A stretch of DNA of 56,742 bases from Acidobacteriota bacterium. GTDB taxonomy: Bacteria; Acidobacteriota; Blastocatellia; Chloracidobacteriales; JADJPF01. The notes under the pieces were generated by a model. That model saw only the letters and a program-made list of their open reading frames with translations, was not told the origin of the DNA and did not search any database. The translations under genes and the position numbers were made by a program. Below, piece after piece: positions 9,190-17,510 of the stretch (the first letter of the stretch is position 1; the number at the start of each line of letters is the position of its first letter). Location of the stretch: assembly GCA_016213785.1 (NCBI GenBank), contig JACQZQ010000095.1, positions 1 through 56,742 on the forward strand, written 5' to 3'.

Positions 9190-10416
9190 ATGTATAAATT
9201 AATTGCACAGATTAAAAAACTTAGTAAATGGCAAACATTAGTTAAACTTAGTATTGTAGTTTTAGCTATAGGCTCTTTGGCTATTGTTGTTATATGGCCT
9301 TTTAGTAAATCGGCTAAGCCTAAAATTAAGTGGTCACCTAATATGGCCTTTGCTATTCCTACAATAACAGACGATGGATGGGAAAAAGAAGACTTAGCTA
9401 AAGCAGGTTTTAACAGCCCAAATTTCTACAAGTTCCTTGAAGAACTAATAAATGAAGAAACCAATATACATAGTCTTATCGTTGAGCGAAATGGTAAATT
9501 AGTAGCAGAACTCTATCAAAAAGGAACAGATAAAAAGGTAAATAGTTTATTTAGCCAAGAGATAGATTTTAGCCCAACCGTTTTACATGACACACGCTCT
9601 GTTGGCAAGAGTATAATTAGTTTGCTAGTAGGAATTGCTAAGCAGCAAGGTAAAATCAACAACTTACAGACTCCTGTTATTGATTTTTACCCAGAATACA
9701 AAGATTTGGCAGTTGCAAAACTTAAACTAATTACATTAGAGCATTTGTTGACGATGAGTAGTGGGTTTGAATGGAATGAAGGTGGAGAAGGGGCTAACGA
9801 TGAACATCGTCTTATGTGGAAATGGTCGCCATACTATTACGTACTAAATCGCCCTATTCAATTTCCTCCAGGCCAGCAATTTAACTATAATAGTGGTGGG
9901 ACAGCACTACTAGCAGATGTAGTAACAAAAACTACTAGCATTTCTTGGGAAGAGTATGCAAATAAATTCTTATTTGAACCTTTGAAAATTAAAGAGTTAG
10001 AATGGGTGAAGGATTTTCATGGTCGTCCTATGGCATATACTGGACTTCGTATGCGTCCTAGGGATATGGCTAAGATTGGTCGATTGGTCTTAAATCATGG
10101 GCAGTGGCAAGGAAAACAAATTGTTTCACAAGATTGGATAAAACAATCATTAAAACCAAGATTAAGGACTGGGTTTGATGATATAGAATATGGCTATCAG
10201 TGGTGGGTAGGAACGCTTGAATGGAAAGGAAAGAATCTTCAATGGGGAGCAGCTTTTGGAAATGGTAGCCAACGTTTGTTTGTAGTTCCTGATCTAGACA
10301 TCACTATTGTTATAACAGCAGGTGCTTATGATGATATAAAGGTAGCTCGTCGTGTTAATAAATTCTTTAAAGATATAATTTCTACAGTAGAAGACAGTCA
10401 AATAACCAACCAATAA
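9190..10416 (+). CDS. Membrane-anchored serine hydrolase of the class C beta-lactamase/NylB family
   Basis: A 408-aa protein of the class C beta-lactamase-related superfamily (COG1680), closest in style to 6-aminohexanoate-dimer hydrolases (NylB). An uncleaved N-terminal membrane anchor lies at about 19-37. The S-x-x-K nucleophile motif is Ser137-Val-Gly-Lys140 inside 'TRSVGKS'. The Tyr motif is Tyr233-Asn-Ser235 inside 'FNYNSGGTALL'. A C-terminal 'WGAAFGNGSQR' is in the position of the KTG-like third motif. It should face the periplasm and hydrolyse an amide or ester; the real substrate cannot be told from sequence. The gene is alone on its strand and bracketed by inverted repeats. The upstream ribosome binding site is weak. 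Confidence 0.85.
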   Translation: MYKLIAQIKKLSKWQTLVKLSIVVLAIGSLAIVVIWPFSKSAKPKIKWSPNMAFAIPTITDDGWEKEDLAKAGFNSPNFYKFLEELINEETNIHSLIVERNGKLVAELYQKGTDKKVNSLFSQEIDFSPTVLHDTRSVGKSIISLLVGIAKQQGKINNLQTPVIDFYPEYKDLAVAKLKLITLEHLLTMSSGFEWNEGGEGANDEHRLMWKWSPYYYVLNRPIQFPPGQQFNYNSGGTALLADVVTKTTSISWEEYANKFLFEPLKIKELEWVKDFHGRPMAYTGLRMRPRDMAKIGRLVLNHGQWQGKQIVSQDWIKQSLKPRLRTGFDDIEYGYQWWVGTLEWKGKNLQWGAAFGNGSQRLFVVPDLDITIVITAGAYDDIKVARRVNKFFKDIISTVEDSQITNQ

Positions 10417-10470
10417 TTAAAAACAACCTAGAACTAATGCTATTAATTTTCTAAATAATATTAGTTAGTT

Positions 10471-10487
10471 ACTCACATTAGGCATAA
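10471..10487 (+). repeat. Partial third copy of the hydrolase-flanking repeat
   Basis: ACTCACATTAGGCATAA is a perfect 17-bp inverted match to 10545-10561, 57 bp further on, which is part of the right 44-bp copy. The two can form a long-loop hairpin downstream of the hydrolase stop codon. Confidence 0.75.
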
Positions 10488-10522
10488 AAATCCAACTTTC
10501 AACAACTTACAAAAGCTACCTT

Positions 10523-10566
10523 TTTTGTATTCTCGTTATTTAGGTTATGCCTAATGTGAGTTATTT
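10523..10566 (-). repeat. 44-bp inverted repeat, right copy flanking the serine hydrolase
   Basis: Reverse-complement counterpart of 9025-9068, with five mismatches. See that entry. It lies between the convergent hydrolase and slipin genes. Confidence 0.8.
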
Positions 10567-10618
10567 TCTAAAAAGATTTATAAAAAGATCTAAAAGCATT
10601 TTGCCCTAGAATAGCTTT

Positions 10619-10654
10619 AAAAATTTTAAGAAAAGTAACTTCTTAAAAATTTTT
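10619..10654 (-). terminator. AT-rich hairpin at the end of the slipin gene
   Basis: AAAAATTTTAAGAA at 10619-10632 pairs with TTCTTAAAAATTTTT at 10640-10654 (one bulged A) over a 7-base loop. It overlaps the slipin stop codon. The stem contains almost no GC, so termination strength is uncertain. Confidence 0.35.
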
Positions 10655-11473
10655 CAGCAGAGTTTCTTTTTGCTCTTCTAATCTTGGTTCAGCAAACGGC
10701 TTACTCCTAAGTAAGTTACCTATTCCATCAAGAGCTTTAGTTGCGCCTTGAGCAGCACTTATAAAGTCTGAAGGCATTAAAATAATAGTAGTGCTATTAT
10801 TTTCTGCACCAACTTCTGACACCATTTGCATACGCCTTAACTCTAATGCTCCAGGAAATTGGGCAACTTGTTGAGAAGCAAGAGCAAGTTTTTCTGAAGC
10901 CTCAAATTCTGCTTCGGCTTTAATAATACGAGCGCGTTTTTCACGTACTGCTTCAGCTTCACGAGCCATTGCCCTTTGCATTCCAGCAGGAATTTCAACT
11001 TCTTTCATTTCTACCATTTCTACTTTAATACCCCAAGAAGCAGTAGAAGAATCAACAATACTACGTAATTGAGCATTTATCTTATCTCTTTCCTTTAGCA
11101 CTTCATCTAAAGGATGCTGTCCAATTACATTACGTAAACTACTTTGAGCAATTTGATGGACGGCTGTGCGATAATTGCTAATATTGATTATTGCTCTAGC
11201 AGGATCAACTACTTTATACCAAAGTGCGGCATCAACACGAATTGTAACACTATCTTTAGTAATGGTTTCTTGTTGTTCAAGAGCCATAGTATTAGTTCTA
11301 ATATCAATCTTAAATTGCCATTCTATTAAAGGAATTAGCCAGTAAAGACCTGGCCCTTTGACACCACTAAAACGCCCTAACCGAAAGACTATTCCGCGTT
11401 CATATTCTTGAGCTATTCTTATACCAGATAAAACGATCACAAACATAATTAAAAAGATTATTGGAATATACAT
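10643..11473 (-). CDS. Slipin (stomatin-like SPFH/band 7 protein)
   Basis: A 276-aa protein of the bacterial slipin family. A single hydrophobic N-terminal segment (1-20) anchors it. The SPFH domain follows: 'QEYERGIVFRLGR', 'GPGLYWLIP', 'TKDSVTIRVDAALWYKV', 'SLRNVIGQHPLDEVL' and 'WGIKVEMVEMKEVEIP'. An Ala/Glu-rich coiled coil follows at about 165-205. Such proteins oligomerise in membrane microdomains and often partner with a membrane NfeD-type protein. No nfeD or membrane protease gene is next to it here. The start has a good AAGGAGA site. It forms a single-gene unit. Confidence 0.92.
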   Translation of the reverse strand: MYIPIIFLIMFVIVLSGIRIAQEYERGIVFRLGRFSGVKGPGLYWLIPLIEWQFKIDIRTNTMALEQQETITKDSVTIRVDAALWYKVVDPARAIINISNYRTAVHQIAQSSLRNVIGQHPLDEVLKERDKINAQLRSIVDSSTASWGIKVEMVEMKEVEIPAGMQRAMAREAEAVREKRARIIKAEAEFEASEKLALASQQVAQFPGALELRRMQMVSEVGAENNSTTIILMPSDFISAAQGATKALDGIGNLLRSKPFAEPRLEEQKETLLKNF

Positions 11474-12020
11474 AAATCAAGTCTCCTTAGTTAATAATTA
11501 TAAAAATTAGTATTAAACCAATAGAACTGTATAGTTACACTTAAATAACTATGTTAGTTTTAATTGGCAAGTAACCAGTAAAAACTATTAATTGTTAAGA
11601 CTTAATTTTTTTGTGGGAAGGGAGTTTTTTAGTTAAAGAGATAAATTTTAGGGTAAACATTTTCCGCGCTCCTTTGAAAATTAGGTTAAAAGAAACGTCG
11701 GAAAGGCAAGGAGAAGCTATTTATGAAGAGATAGTTTTTTTCAATGCCTTCCGTTATAGGCCGACGAGGTTAGCTGACGGACTCGGACTCGGAAGTGCCC
11801 TACAAGTTTGATTAATTTTAACTATTTTAACTAACGCTAATTAACAATTAACCTAGCCTGATTCGCCCCGCAAAATAACTTTTAAAAGCTATTTTGTTTT
11901 GGTTCCCCCGTATTTATTTTTCAAAATAAAATTAGGCCGTTTTTGTGATTAAAATTTTACGCCTGTTTTATCTAAGGTCAAGAGATCTTACCATTTTATT
12001 TAAGGACTCTTTCTTAGAAC
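11474..12020. other. 547-bp gene-free region with nested stem structures
   Basis: There is no convincing coding frame; a TTG-started 66-codon frame at 11611-11811 has no family or ribosome binding site. On the plus strand three nested stems can be drawn: CGTCGG 11696-11701 with CCGACG 11761-11766, AAGGCA 11703-11708 with TGCCTT 11745-11750, and AAGCTAT 11714-11720 with ATAGTTT 11731-11737. A tandem GGACTC repeat follows at about 11779-11790. A 26-bp near-palindrome lies at 11871-11896, followed by TTTT. This local segment is more GC-rich than its surroundings. It could be an unrecognised structured RNA or a decayed repeat. Confidence 0.4.
11696..11766 (+). ncRNA. Possible structured RNA of unknown class
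   Basis: The three nested helices described for the surrounding region make a compact 71-nt hairpin with an asymmetric internal loop. It matches none of the RNA classes I know (6S, SRP, RNase P, common riboswitches). Either strand could be the transcribed one. No promoter was identified, so the call is speculative. Confidence 0.25.
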
Positions 12021-13184
12021 TTAGCCCATAGCTACTAAACTTGCTCCAGCACAGGGTGTTGCTAGATAAACTTCAGCTTTAACTCCAGTTTGTTTATAAT
12101 ATTGTTCTTTAATAGTTTCTGCTATAGTTTGTGCACTTTGTTTTTCTACTAAATTTACAGTGCAACCTCCAAACCCAGCGCCAGTTAAACGAGCGCCAAA
12201 AACTCCTTTTTGTTGACGAGCAATTTTTACCATTGTGTCAAGTTCTATAGAGCTAACTTCATAAAGTGATCTCAAACTCTCATGGGATTCATTCATTAAA
12301 ATACCTAATCCCGCTAAATCATCTCTTGCTGCTGCTTCTACTGCTGCTAAAACCCTAGCATTTTCACTAATTACATGTTTTGCTCGTTTAAATAGATAAA
12401 AAGGAAGCTGTTTTTCTGCTTGAGCAAGTTCTATTAAAGATACATCTCTAAAAGAGTTATAAGATTTTTTATGTATTTTGCCTAATTCAACAAGCATTTT
12501 ATTACATTCTGCTTTACGTTCATTATAAGCTGAATTACTTAACTCTCGTGATTTCATAGTATTACAAATTAAAATAGCAGCATTTTCAGGCAATAAAATA
12601 TATTCATAAGCTAAAGTAAAACAATCAATTAAAAGGGCGTGATTTGCTTTGGCTAAAGCAATAACAAAATGATCCATAATTCCGCTTTCCACGCCACAGA
12701 ATAGATTTTCTCCCTTTTGGCATAATTTAGCTAACTCAATTTTATCTAATTTTAAGCCACCTAGTGCTTCTACTAAAATCCCTGTAGCTACAAGTAGTGC
12801 TGCGGATGAAGAAAGTCCTGCTCCAATAGGTATATTTCCGCCTATTACCGCATTAAAGCCAGGAAAGGAATGTCTATTACGTTTAATTAAAGCAATTATG
12901 CTACGAGGATAATTATTCCAAGCCCCTAAACTATCAGGTCTTATATCAAAAAGTGAAAATTTTACTTCCTCATTCCCTTTATCTAAAGCAACTAGATTTA
13001 CTTGATCATCTATTCTAGGACTAGCTGCAATCATCACCTCATTACCAATTGCCATAGGCAAAACATAACCATTATTATAGTCAGTATGTTCACCAATTAA
13101 GTTAACCCGTCCAGGTGCACGAACTATTAGAGTAGGTTTATGTCTATAGATTTTTTCAAAAGCAGCTAAAATTTTTTCTTTCAT
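12021..13184 (-). CDS. galK: Galactokinase
   Basis: A GHMP-family kinase that phosphorylates alpha-D-galactose at C1 in the Leloir pathway. Signature motifs are all present: the galactose-binding 'GRVNLIGEHTDYNNG' (26-39), the ATP-binding 'GAGLSSSAAL' (121-130), the catalytic Asp171 in 'GIMDHF', and the C-terminal GHMP motif 'ARLTGAGFGG'. At 387 aa it has the normal length. Its ATG overlaps the stop of galT (ATGA), so the two are translationally coupled. It is cytoplasmic. galE and a galactose transporter are absent from the window. Confidence 0.96.
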   Translation of the reverse strand: MKEKILAAFEKIYRHKPTLIVRAPGRVNLIGEHTDYNNGYVLPMAIGNEVMIAASPRIDDQVNLVALDKGNEEVKFSLFDIRPDSLGAWNNYPRSIIALIKRNRHSFPGFNAVIGGNIPIGAGLSSSAALLVATGILVEALGGLKLDKIELAKLCQKGENLFCGVESGIMDHFVIALAKANHALLIDCFTLAYEYILLPENAAILICNTMKSRELSNSAYNERKAECNKMLVELGKIHKKSYNSFRDVSLIELAQAEKQLPFYLFKRAKHVISENARVLAAVEAAARDDLAGLGILMNESHESLRSLYEVSSIELDTMVKIARQQKGVFGARLTGAGFGGCTVNLVEKQSAQTIAETIKEQYYKQTGVKAEVYLATPCAGASLVAMG

Positions 13185-14275
13185 ACCATATTTTCCCCAC
13201 TAGTGTTTTTTCGTAATTCTTTTGCTTTTTCTTCTGCTTGAGAGTCATTAAGAAAAACTCCACAGCCTGCTTCTACTCCAGCTAAATATTTTAGTTTATC
13301 TTGAGTTCTATAAGGAGGATAAAATTCTATATGAAAATGGTAAAAGTCATAGTTTTTTCCATCAGTAGGTCTTTGGTGCATAAGCATTATGTAGGGAAAG
13401 GGCTTTTGCCAGAGCTTATCAAAACAGTCAAGTAACCCTTTTAGCAAACGAGCAAGTAAATTACACTCTTTGAAATTAAAATCTGTTATTGCACTAACAT
13501 GGCGTTTAGAATAAATATGTGTTTCATAAGGCCAACGAGCATAAAAAGGAATAAATGCTAAAAAAGCCTCATTTTCAATTACTATACGCTCTTGATGGGT
13601 AGTTTCTTTTTCTAGGATTTTACAAAATAAACACTCCTGATATTTTACCCAATGTTTTTCTACTGCTCTTAATTCACGTTCAGGAATTGGCGGTATAAAA
13701 GGAAAAGCATAAATTTGTCCATGCGGATGAGGCAAGGTTACTCCTATTTCACGTCCTTTATTTTCAAAAATATAAACATATTTAACATGTTCTTGTGCTC
13801 CAAGTTCTGCAAAACGATCTTTCCAAGCCTCTATTAAATTCTCAATTTCTAAAATAGATAAGTTAGCTAAAGTTGCCTGATGATCAGGAGAATAAACAAC
13901 TACTTCACATTCTCCTTGAGCCGAAGTATTTAAGTAAAAGTCATCTTTTATTGGCTCAACACAATTGGCTGTAAAAGCAGGAAATTTATTTTGAAATACA
14001 GCTACTTCATAATTTGCTAAAGGAATTTCTGTAATAAATTCGCCTTCTTTAGTTACACAAAGAGGACAAAAATTATCAGGAGGAAAAAAAGTTCGGCTCT
14101 GACGCTGTGTTGCAACTCCTACCCATTCTTCTAAGACTGGATTCCAACGAAGTTCGTTATTTATAGGGGAACTCTCTACTCCTAGATTATTTTCTAATAA
14201 ACTAACAGTAGTTGGTTTTTGCCAATATAAAATTAAATAACGTCCATCACTTTTTCTTAGATACTGTTTATACAT
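13181..14275 (-). CDS. galT: Galactose-1-phosphate uridylyltransferase
   Basis: A HIT-superfamily enzyme that exchanges UMP between UDP-glucose and galactose-1-phosphate. The active-site motif is His183-Pro-His185-Gly-Gln187 ('LPHPHGQIYAFP'), with His185 as the nucleophile. A structural zinc site is suggested by Cys70 and Cys73 ('FCPLC'), and the C-terminal 'HFHIEFYPP' is conserved. It lies 8 bp after the unknown 445-aa gene and overlaps galK by 4 bp. The start ATG lacks a clear ribosome binding site, which fits translational coupling to the preceding gene. It ends in TGA, showing TGA is an ordinary stop in this genome. Confidence 0.95.
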   Translation of the reverse strand: MYKQYLRKSDGRYLILYWQKPTTVSLLENNLGVESSPINNELRWNPVLEEWVGVATQRQSRTFFPPDNFCPLCVTKEGEFITEIPLANYEVAVFQNKFPAFTANCVEPIKDDFYLNTSAQGECEVVVYSPDHQATLANLSILEIENLIEAWKDRFAELGAQEHVKYVYIFENKGREIGVTLPHPHGQIYAFPFIPPIPERELRAVEKHWVKYQECLFCKILEKETTHQERIVIENEAFLAFIPFYARWPYETHIYSKRHVSAITDFNFKECNLLARLLKGLLDCFDKLWQKPFPYIMLMHQRPTDGKNYDFYHFHIEFYPPYRTQDKLKYLAGVEAGCGVFLNDSQAEEKAKELRKNTSGENMV

Positions 14276-14283
14276 AGCTAATA

Positions 14284-15621
14284 TTATTCCAAAATTAACT
14301 TATGCAAGCCTTGATGAATTATGGTTTTCTCAGCAAAATTATCTATTTCTACTGCAAGAAAATTAGCTAAGATATCACGAAGTTTTTTATCATACATTAA
14401 GGTAATATCTATGCCATCTATTGGACGGCTGACTTCAGCACGTTCTAGTACTAAATTCATTTCTCTTTGACATTCCATATAAAGTGAGAGCTTTTTACGT
14501 TCCAAAAGAAGATAATTAATAAGAATATAAATTACAATTTCAAAATCATTTTTAGCAAGTTTTCTAGAAATTCTTATCTCATCGCTTGCAAAAAACTTAA
14601 ACGCTTGTTCAAGATATTTTTGTTCTCTTATTTGCTCACTTTCGTTTTTATTAAATAACCTTATTATATTTTCTTTTTCATCTACACTACTAAAAATGTT
14701 AACTAAGTCTTGTCTTATTTTTTCCTTTTGAGTAGCATCTCTTTCGTCTAAGACTGGACAAACTAAGTCTAAGAATTGTAACTCCATAGATAATTCATTA
14801 GCAAAAACAGAGCTATTTTCTCCTTGTGGGTAAAGAATTTTAAAAAACTTTGCTAACTTATTTTCTGGTAAAGAGAAATAGAAAATAACAGGAAAGAAAT
14901 TATCTAATAAAACTACTTTTTCTGCTTGTGTTATATAATGAAAATACCTTTCTAAACTAGGGATTAATGTAATTTTTGTAGAATTATCTACCTGGTTATT
15001 TAAAAGTAATTTAAGTAATTCTTTAATTTGGTTTGGAGTTCCAGCACAAACTTCCCAAGGCCCAATAAAGAGTTTTTCATTTTCTACAAAAAGGTAAAAG
15101 TTTTCTGCATCAATCACCGTGTCTTTTTTATATCGTCCCATTACTAAACGCTTAGTTAACATTACCTGAGCAGCATTCACTAAGCCTAAAGCAGCTTTAT
15201 GAATAGTTGCTACAAAAGCAGGCAATTCGCCATCAGCAAAAGCATCTTTAGCCTTATAAAATAAATAAGAAGGCATTAAATAACCAGCAATTGCTAGTTT
15301 ATAAAGATCTAGAAGAGAAATTTGATCTAAAGATTTTTCTGATATATGAAAACTACGTAGGCAAGTAAAAGAGTTAAGAATTTCCTCCCAATGATTATTA
15401 ATCTGCTTAAGGGCTGAGACATTCATAGGCTTAAAATGCTTATGGCGACTGCCTGCATAAGGGCATTCCACTAATTCCATTGCTACATCTGTATGAAATT
15501 CAAAAGGGGCTTTATTTTCTCCTAATAAACGGTTTTCATTATCTCGAAATTTAGCTTCTAGGTTCATTAGCAAAGACAAATGAACCCCTTCTGGGGCTTT
15601 AAGGTGATCGCTTATAGTCAT
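14284..15621 (-). CDS. Unknown 445-aa protein upstream of galT-galK
   Basis: The family is not recognised. It has no signal peptide or transmembrane helix and is predicted cytoplasmic and mainly helical. A short conserved-looking block lies near the N-terminus (residues about 38-66: PFEFHTDVAMELVECPYAGSRH). The rest contains Leu/Lys-rich helices and 'FLAVEIDNFAEKTIIHQGLH' at the end. It is the first gene of a three-gene run with galT and galK, 8 bp before galT, so a link to sugar metabolism is possible but rests only on position. Confidence 0.6.
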   Translation of the reverse strand: MTISDHLKAPEGVHLSLLMNLEAKFRDNENRLLGENKAPFEFHTDVAMELVECPYAGSRHKHFKPMNVSALKQINNHWEEILNSFTCLRSFHISEKSLDQISLLDLYKLAIAGYLMPSYLFYKAKDAFADGELPAFVATIHKAALGLVNAAQVMLTKRLVMGRYKKDTVIDAENFYLFVENEKLFIGPWEVCAGTPNQIKELLKLLLNNQVDNSTKITLIPSLERYFHYITQAEKVVLLDNFFPVIFYFSLPENKLAKFFKILYPQGENSSVFANELSMELQFLDLVCPVLDERDATQKEKIRQDLVNIFSSVDEKENIIRLFNKNESEQIREQKYLEQAFKFFASDEIRISRKLAKNDFEIVIYILINYLLLERKKLSLYMECQREMNLVLERAEVSRPIDGIDITLMYDKKLRDILANFLAVEIDNFAEKTIIHQGLHKLILE

Positions 15622-15736
15622 AAATGTAGGTTTATCCTAAAAAGATGTGAAGAGTATTTAGAGATACTATTCTATGGGTTTTTAATCAATAAAATAAAGG
15701 CTTTTAAGAATAAACTGTTAAGAGTTGCTAAAAACA

Positions 15737-15762
15737 GTTGGTAATAGGTAAAGTTGGTAATA
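15737..15762. repeat. Short direct repeat in the divergent promoter region
   Basis: GTTGGTAATA occurs at 15737-15746 and again at 15753-15762, 16 bp apart, in the region between the divergent 445-aa gene and the Gly-rich repeat protein gene. The spacing is compatible with a tandem operator, but no regulator is known. Confidence 0.35.
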
Positions 15763-15859
15763 TTATTACGCAACTAATTGAAATTTGAAACCGATAATTT
15801 AACAAATCCCACAATCAGCTTTAAGAATAATGTCCTTAATATAAATTTTGGAGCTAGTA

Positions 15860-17419
15860 ATGGTTAATCAAATCAATAATGGATCAGGTATTCGCCCTTT
15901 ATATACAGACTCATTATCCTCAACAACTAACAAAACTAAATCTACTCAAACAAATACAACTCCCTCTACAACTACAAGCGAAGCTATATCAGGTAAACTA
16001 GGAAAAACTGGTGAATTAGACCTAGGTGCAAGCGTAATAGCTCGTCAACTCCAATCAGAAACAGATAATAAAGTCTCTAACACTGCTAGTAAGACTCTGG
16101 ATCAAGCAAGCGGTGAGAAAAAAGGCTGCTGCTCTTTTTGTCGTGGCAAAGGCTCTCAAGGCCAAGCTAATCGCGGCGGTTATGGTATTGGTGGCGGCTA
16201 TGGTATCGGCGGTGGCTACGGCATTGGTGGCGGCTATGGTATCGGCGGTGGCTACGGCATTGGTGGCGGCTATGGTATCGGCGGTGGCTACGGCATTGGC
16301 GGCGGCTATGGAATAGGTGGCGGCTATGGTATCGGCGGCGGCTACGGCATTGGCGGCGGCTATGGTATCGGCGGTGGCTATGGTATTGGTGGCGGCTATG
16401 GTATCGGTGGTGGAGTAAATATTGATCCAAATGCTAAAAGCGGTTCTTTTGGCTTAGTTGCATATCCTCCTCAATCAGCACTTGATAAAGCAAGTAGCAA
16501 AATAGCTAGCTTAAGTGGTGCAGATAAAGCTACTTTTAATGCATTAAGCAATACAGATAAAGGTTTAGTAAAAAGAGCACTTGATTTACATCCAAATGCT
16601 AGCACTAGCGATATACTTGGTTATGTAAAAAATGGTAATTTCTCTAAATTACCAGCTGATCAAAAAGGCTTAGCATTAAATGTTATTGCTACGGTCTCTG
16701 CTCAAATCTCAGCGCAACCTACTAATAAAATTGCCCGTAACACTCTAGATAATTTTGTTAAAGGCACAATTGACTTAAATTTTATTAAAGACGATCCACA
16801 ATTATTTGGTGAAGCTGATGTAAAAGGTAAAATTAACTTAAATATTGATAATCCAGCAATTAACGCTGCTAATGGTTATACTGAAAATGTTGATGCTTAT
16901 AAAGCTTTAATAGGTACTTTAGCTCATGAAGTAGGTCACTTAGACCATAATATGATTGATCGTGGGAGCCTTAAGTTCCAAGGTGAAAAATATGATGATG
17001 CTAATTTAGCTGCAATGCTACTTGATGAATATAGCGCTCAATTTACAGGGATTATGGCAGCACAAAATCGTATGCCTACCCCAACAGAAATGAAAGATTT
17101 CTGGAGAACTTTAGTTGGTCGTTCAGCTAAAGATACTGGAGCAGCTTATTATAACGAACTCTCAGCCGCACGTAGTCGCTCAGGTCGCTTTGATCAAGTA
17201 ACCAATGATATTCATAGTTTACTTAGTAATAATCGTCTAGTTCCTCCTCAAGAACTACGAGATCGTTTACTTAATAAATTAGATTTTAGTGTTACAAAAT
17301 GGCAGTCAAAAGATTCTACTTTAACTGATACTAAATATCTAAATGCAATGGATGATACTAAACTAGATAACAAATTAGAGGAAAAACCAGCAAGTTTTTT
17401 TAGTAAACTTTTTGGTTAA
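15860..17419 (+). CDS. GGYGIG-repeat protein with C-terminal HExxH metallopeptidase domain
   Basis: The start is the ATG at 15860 with GGAG seven bases before it, giving 519 aa. Regions in order are: a Ser/Thr-rich, disordered N-terminus without a signal peptide; a Cys cluster 'GCCSFCRGKG' near residue 93; thirteen perfect copies of the hexapeptide GGYGIG (residues about 106-183); and a C-terminal globular domain. That domain has the zinc motif His356-Glu-Val-Gly-His360 and a candidate third ligand Glu390 in 'LLDEYSAQF', as in gluzincin-type proteases. The repeat DNA alternates two codon versions in 36-bp units, a sign of recent expansion. A strong terminator follows. It could be a secreted or injected protease, since there is no Sec signal, but this is inference. 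Confidence 0.7.
   Translation: MVNQINNGSGIRPLYTDSLSSTTNKTKSTQTNTTPSTTTSEAISGKLGKTGELDLGASVIARQLQSETDNKVSNTASKTLDQASGEKKGCCSFCRGKGSQGQANRGGYGIGGGYGIGGGYGIGGGYGIGGGYGIGGGYGIGGGYGIGGGYGIGGGYGIGGGYGIGGGYGIGGGYGIGGGYGIGGGVNIDPNAKSGSFGLVAYPPQSALDKASSKIASLSGADKATFNALSNTDKGLVKRALDLHPNASTSDILGYVKNGNFSKLPADQKGLALNVIATVSAQISAQPTNKIARNTLDNFVKGTIDLNFIKDDPQLFGEADVKGKINLNIDNPAINAANGYTENVDAYKALIGTLAHEVGHLDHNMIDRGSLKFQGEKYDDANLAAMLLDEYSAQFTGIMAAQNRMPTPTEMKDFWRTLVGRSAKDTGAAYYNELSAARSRSGRFDQVTNDIHSLLSNNRLVPPQELRDRLLNKLDFSVTKWQSKDSTLTDTKYLNAMDDTKLDNKLEEKPASFFSKLFG
16174..16410 (+). repeat. 13 tandem 18-bp coding repeats (GGYGIG)
   Basis: Thirteen in-frame 18-bp units encode GGYGIG. Neighbouring units alternate TATGGTATCGG-type and TACGGCATTGG-type versions over much of the array, so the true duplication unit is often 36 bp. 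The block is distinctly more GC-rich than the rest of the window. Copy number probably varies between strains. Confidence 0.95.
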
Positions 17420-17446
17420 ACCTTTTAGTTAAGTAAAATAAAGCTT

Positions 17447-17499
17447 GAAAAAGCTGTGGGTTGTGCGTTAAAAGTATAACCCACAGCTTTTTCTTTTTC
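17447..17499 (+). terminator. Strong intrinsic terminator after the repeat-protein gene
   Basis: GAAAAAGCTGTGGGTT (17447-17462) pairs perfectly with AACCCACAGCTTTTTC (17478-17493) over a 15-base loop. A T-rich tract follows. It lies 28 bp after the stop codon and just ahead of the next gene's ribosome binding site, so the 184-aa gene may be reached only by read-through or from its own promoter. Confidence 0.85.
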
Positions 17500-17510
17500 T
17501 GGAGCAATTT

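Noticed and set aside
11611-11811. 66-codon open frame in the structured gap
   Set aside because: TTG start, no ribosome binding site, no family, and it runs straight through the predicted stems.
16174-16410. Tandem repeat resembling a CRISPR-like array
   Set aside because: The units are contiguous with no spacers and keep the reading frame of a protein; it is a coding repeat.
16167-16430. Minus-strand 87-codon frame rich in His and Arg
   Set aside because: It is the mirror of the GGYGIG repeat and has no independent support.
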